From NCBI GenBank assembly GCA_046350255.1, contig JAXMAV010000004.1:372001-436000 (forward strand): 64,000 nucleotides of DNA. The letters run 5' to 3'. The notes under the pieces are model-generated. The model was not told the origin of the DNA. It made no database searches and was given only the letters and a program-made list of their open reading frames with translations. The position numbers and the translations under genes were made by a program. Below are positions 62,211-64,000 of the stretch, piece after piece (positions within the stretch are counted from its first letter, which is position 1; the number at the start of each line of letters is the position of its first letter). The DNA is from CALDUY01 sp046350255 (GTDB lineage Bacteria; Planctomycetota; Planctomycetia; Gemmatales; Gemmataceae).

Positions 62211-62968
62211 CCGGCCGCCCGGGCGGCGCGCTCGCGCGAGACTGTCTCGGTGCGGGTAAGCAACGGCGGGAAGACGAACAGCAGCAGAATCAGCCAGAGC
62301 ACCACCGCCTGACCCAGGGCGTGCGGCCACTGGAAGCGCAGCACCGGCCACAGCGCGACGAAGAGTACGCCCAGGAGCAGCGCGTTGAGCAGCAGGTTGA
62401 GGAGGAAGACGCCCGGCTGAAAGCTGGTCAGCTGGCCGAACGAGTCTTCGAGCATCACCCGGCCCTTCTCGTCGAGGTAGCGCAGCGGCTCCTTCGACTC
62501 CCGGCCGTAGGCGGAGGTGGTGCGCTGCTTGAACTTGCCCTTGTCGTCGCGTTCCGGCTTGAAGACGGCGCGGTCGGCCCCCTCGCCGACGATGATCTCC
62601 GGAGGCCGCGAGGGAATCAGCTTGCCGCTGCTGAGCCCCCCCAGGCGATACTCGACGCGCGTGCCCGGACGCAGCTTGTAGACCTCCTCCTTCCCCGCGG
62701 CGGTGGGCACGCGTAGCTCGGGGAATGGCTTGCTATCCTCCGACGAGCTGAACTCCCACAGGGGGCGATAGCGCCCCGGCGTGCCGTAGGCCAGCACCAC
62801 CCAGAGCAGGACGATGGCCATGACAGCGCTGCCAGCGGCAGGACCGCGCCAGGCGATGCCGGGAGTGGATTCGGTGTAGAGGTAGGCCTGGAACCACAGC
62901 GACCACGCCGACAACAGCAGCGTGAGCACCACCCAGACGAAGAGAAGCAACAAGATCAGGATCAGCAC
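62207..62968 (-). CDS. Hypothetical membrane protein
   Basis: 253 residues. N-terminal membrane segment (ILILLLLFVWVVLTLLLSAW), another near 45-62 (AVMAIVLLWVVLAYG), and two at the C-terminus (LLNLLLNALLLGVLFVALWP; AVVLWLILLLFVFPPLL). The hydrophilic middle (about 70-180) is charged. Family not recognised. 15 bases downstream of the haem protein gene, so possibly in its operon. Confidence 0.6.
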   Translation of the reverse strand: MLILILLLLFVWVVLTLLLSAWSLWFQAYLYTESTPGIAWRGPAAGSAVMAIVLLWVVLAYGTPGRYRPLWEFSSSEDSKPFPELRVPTAAGKEEVYKLRPGTRVEYRLGGLSSGKLIPSRPPEIIVGEGADRAVFKPERDDKGKFKQRTTSAYGRESKEPLRYLDEKGRVMLEDSFGQLTSFQPGVFLLNLLLNALLLGVLFVALWPVLRFQWPHALGQAVVLWLILLLFVFPPLLTRTETVSRERAARAAG

Positions 62969-62983
62969 GACGGCGTCTCCGGG

Positions 62984-64000
62984 TCAGGGCTTGCCCGCCC
63001 TCTGGGCGAGCAGGTAGGCCAGCAGGTCGGCGAATTCGGCCGCGCCAACCTGCTCGGCGAGATTGGCCGGCATCGGCGAGAGGGGCGAGACATGACGCGA
63101 CTCGACCTCCTTCGAGGCGACGCGCTGCTCCTTGCCCTGGGCATCGGCGAGGACCAGCACGGCGCCTTCCTCGCGGAGAAAGAGCCCCTCGACGGTCTTC
63201 CCGGAGTGCAGGACGAGACGCGTGGTGCGGAACGCCTCATCGACGTTGCGGTTGGGATCGAGGGTGTCTTCGAGCAGACGGTCGAGGCCGCGCAGACCGA
63301 TACCGTCGAGCTGCGGGCCGATGCGAGCACCCTTGCCGGCGACCTGGTGGCAGGCGGCGCAGTGCTTCTCGAAGAGGACCAGGCCGCGTTTCGCATCCGG
63401 CTTGCCCGTCTCGAAGGCCCGACGGCGCTCGGCGATCAGGCCGGTGAGGCGAGCGTCAGCGGGGGGCAACCCGGTGGTCAGCTTCAGCAGGCGCTCGCGC
63501 AGCTGGGGCAGGCCAGTGGCCTCCAGTCGAACGACCACGCCGCGATCCTGCAAGAGCCGCGCGGAGGCCTTGCCCGAGGCGACGGCCTGCAGGAGCGTCT
63601 CGGCTCCGTCGCGGTGCCCAGCCAGGGCCGAGGCGATGCTTGTCTGCAGGCGAGCGGGAGCGACCGGCATGGCAGCAACTAGTTGGGCGCGGGTCAGGGG
63701 ACGGTTGGCCTGGGCCAGCAGTCGGGCCGCCTGCTCGCGTGCCTCGATGGGGAGCGCGGCATCGGTGAGCACGGCGCCGAGGGTCGGAGCGTGGCGGTTC
63801 GCGTCGATGGCGGCCAGGGCGTCGAGGGCGGGGCCGCGCAGGGCGGCGGGAGTGGTCGCGGTGCGCGCCAGCTGGGCCAGCTGCTTCTGCGATTCCTCGA
63901 GGCGGAGGACGCGGGTGAGTTCGATGCCGAGATGCACCTCGCCGTGGTGGACGGAGCCGAGCAGCTTGCGGCTGAGGTCGGCACCCCAGGTGCGGAGTTC
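62984..64000 (-). CDS. PVC-type haem-binding CxxCH protein, C-terminal part (partial)
   Basis: The gene continues beyond the right edge; the open frame runs through base 64000. Visible are HEAT-like helical repeats and then a c-type cytochrome segment: RGLVLFEKHCAACHQVAGKGARIGPQLDG with CAACH, followed by LEDTLDPNRNVDEAF and the EEGAVLVLADAQGKEQRV, DLLAYLLAQ ending typical of planctomycete haem-binding proteins of about 1000 residues. Exported, with covalent haem. The function is unknown. Confidence 0.88.
   Translation of the reverse strand, partial: ELRTWGADLSRKLLGSVHHGEVHLGIELTRVLRLEESQKQLAQLARTATTPAALRGPALDALAAIDANRHAPTLGAVLTDAALPIEAREQAARLLAQANRPLTRAQLVAAMPVAPARLQTSIASALAGHRDGAETLLQAVASGKASARLLQDRGVVVRLEATGLPQLRERLLKLTTGLPPADARLTGLIAERRRAFETGKPDAKRGLVLFEKHCAACHQVAGKGARIGPQLDGIGLRGLDRLLEDTLDPNRNVDEAFRTTRLVLHSGKTVEGLFLREEGAVLVLADAQGKEQRVASKEVESRHVSPLSPMPANLAEQVGAAEFADLLAYLLAQRAGKP

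Overview
The window looks like a GC-rich planctomycete chromosome, probably close to Gemmata and its relatives. The evidence is the set of lineage-typical families: DUF1501 and DUF1559 proteins, a ThuA/DUF1080 pair, a CxxCH haem protein of the PVC type, a Ser/Thr kinase with DWG in place of DFG, an LpxB (so an LPS-type outer membrane), and a planctomycete/verrucomicrobial microcompartment operon. This is inference from gene content; no rRNA or tRNA gene was recognised.

Layout. 0-7 kb: the end of a CpaF/TadA-type ATPase, then two tandem paralogous ClpB-like AAA+ proteins on the minus strand with degenerate first modules and long C-terminal tails, diverging from a membrane protein. 7.8-15.9 kb: mixed single genes (serine hydrolase, YdeI-like protein, amidohydrolase, double GNAT, FGE-like protein coupled to a PQQ propeller, DUF1559 pseudopilin-like protein). 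16-28.6 kb: a tiny basic ORF, DUF1501, envelope proteins, a large membrane kinase, ThuA/DUF1080, an alpha/beta hydrolase diverging from an FHA protein, and a DCC protein. 28.6-33.1 kb: two Hsp20 genes and two related exported proteins, one DUF11-like and one rich in Met/Pro/Gly. 33.3-41 kb: AtuA-like, HD and VapD genes (an island of different composition), UbiX, erythromycin-esterase-like and DUF2817 genes.

At about 41.0-41.5 kb the plus strand changes from strongly C-rich to neutral or G-rich whatever the gene orientation. The change falls in an intergenic stretch with AT-rich patches and inverted repeats, so this is a candidate replication origin. Next come a VWA-like protein, a candidate small RNA ending in a near-ideal terminator, DUF1028 and lpxB.

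44.6-54.7 kb is a 14-gene minus-strand bacterial microcompartment operon. A DeoR regulator is followed by PduL phosphotransacylase, two hexameric and three pentameric shell proteins, acetate kinase, CoA-acylating aldehyde dehydrogenase, an RpiB-like protein, a class II (fuculose-phosphate-type) aldolase, a 4-TM protein, an LDH/MDH-family enzyme and a 425-residue protein of unknown function. The inferred pathway is: sugar phosphate to lactaldehyde by the aldolase, to acyl-CoA by the dehydrogenase, to acyl phosphate by PduL, to acid plus ATP by the kinase, with the dehydrogenase recycling NADH. A sigma70-type promoter with an inverted repeat over its -35 precedes the operon.

55-64 kb holds an outer-membrane-like protein, a YchF-like GTPase, and a four-gene unit in which an Hsp90-family ATPase is translationally coupled to three tandem paralogous helical-repeat proteins. 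The window ends with a membrane protein and the C-terminal part of a PVC-type haem protein.
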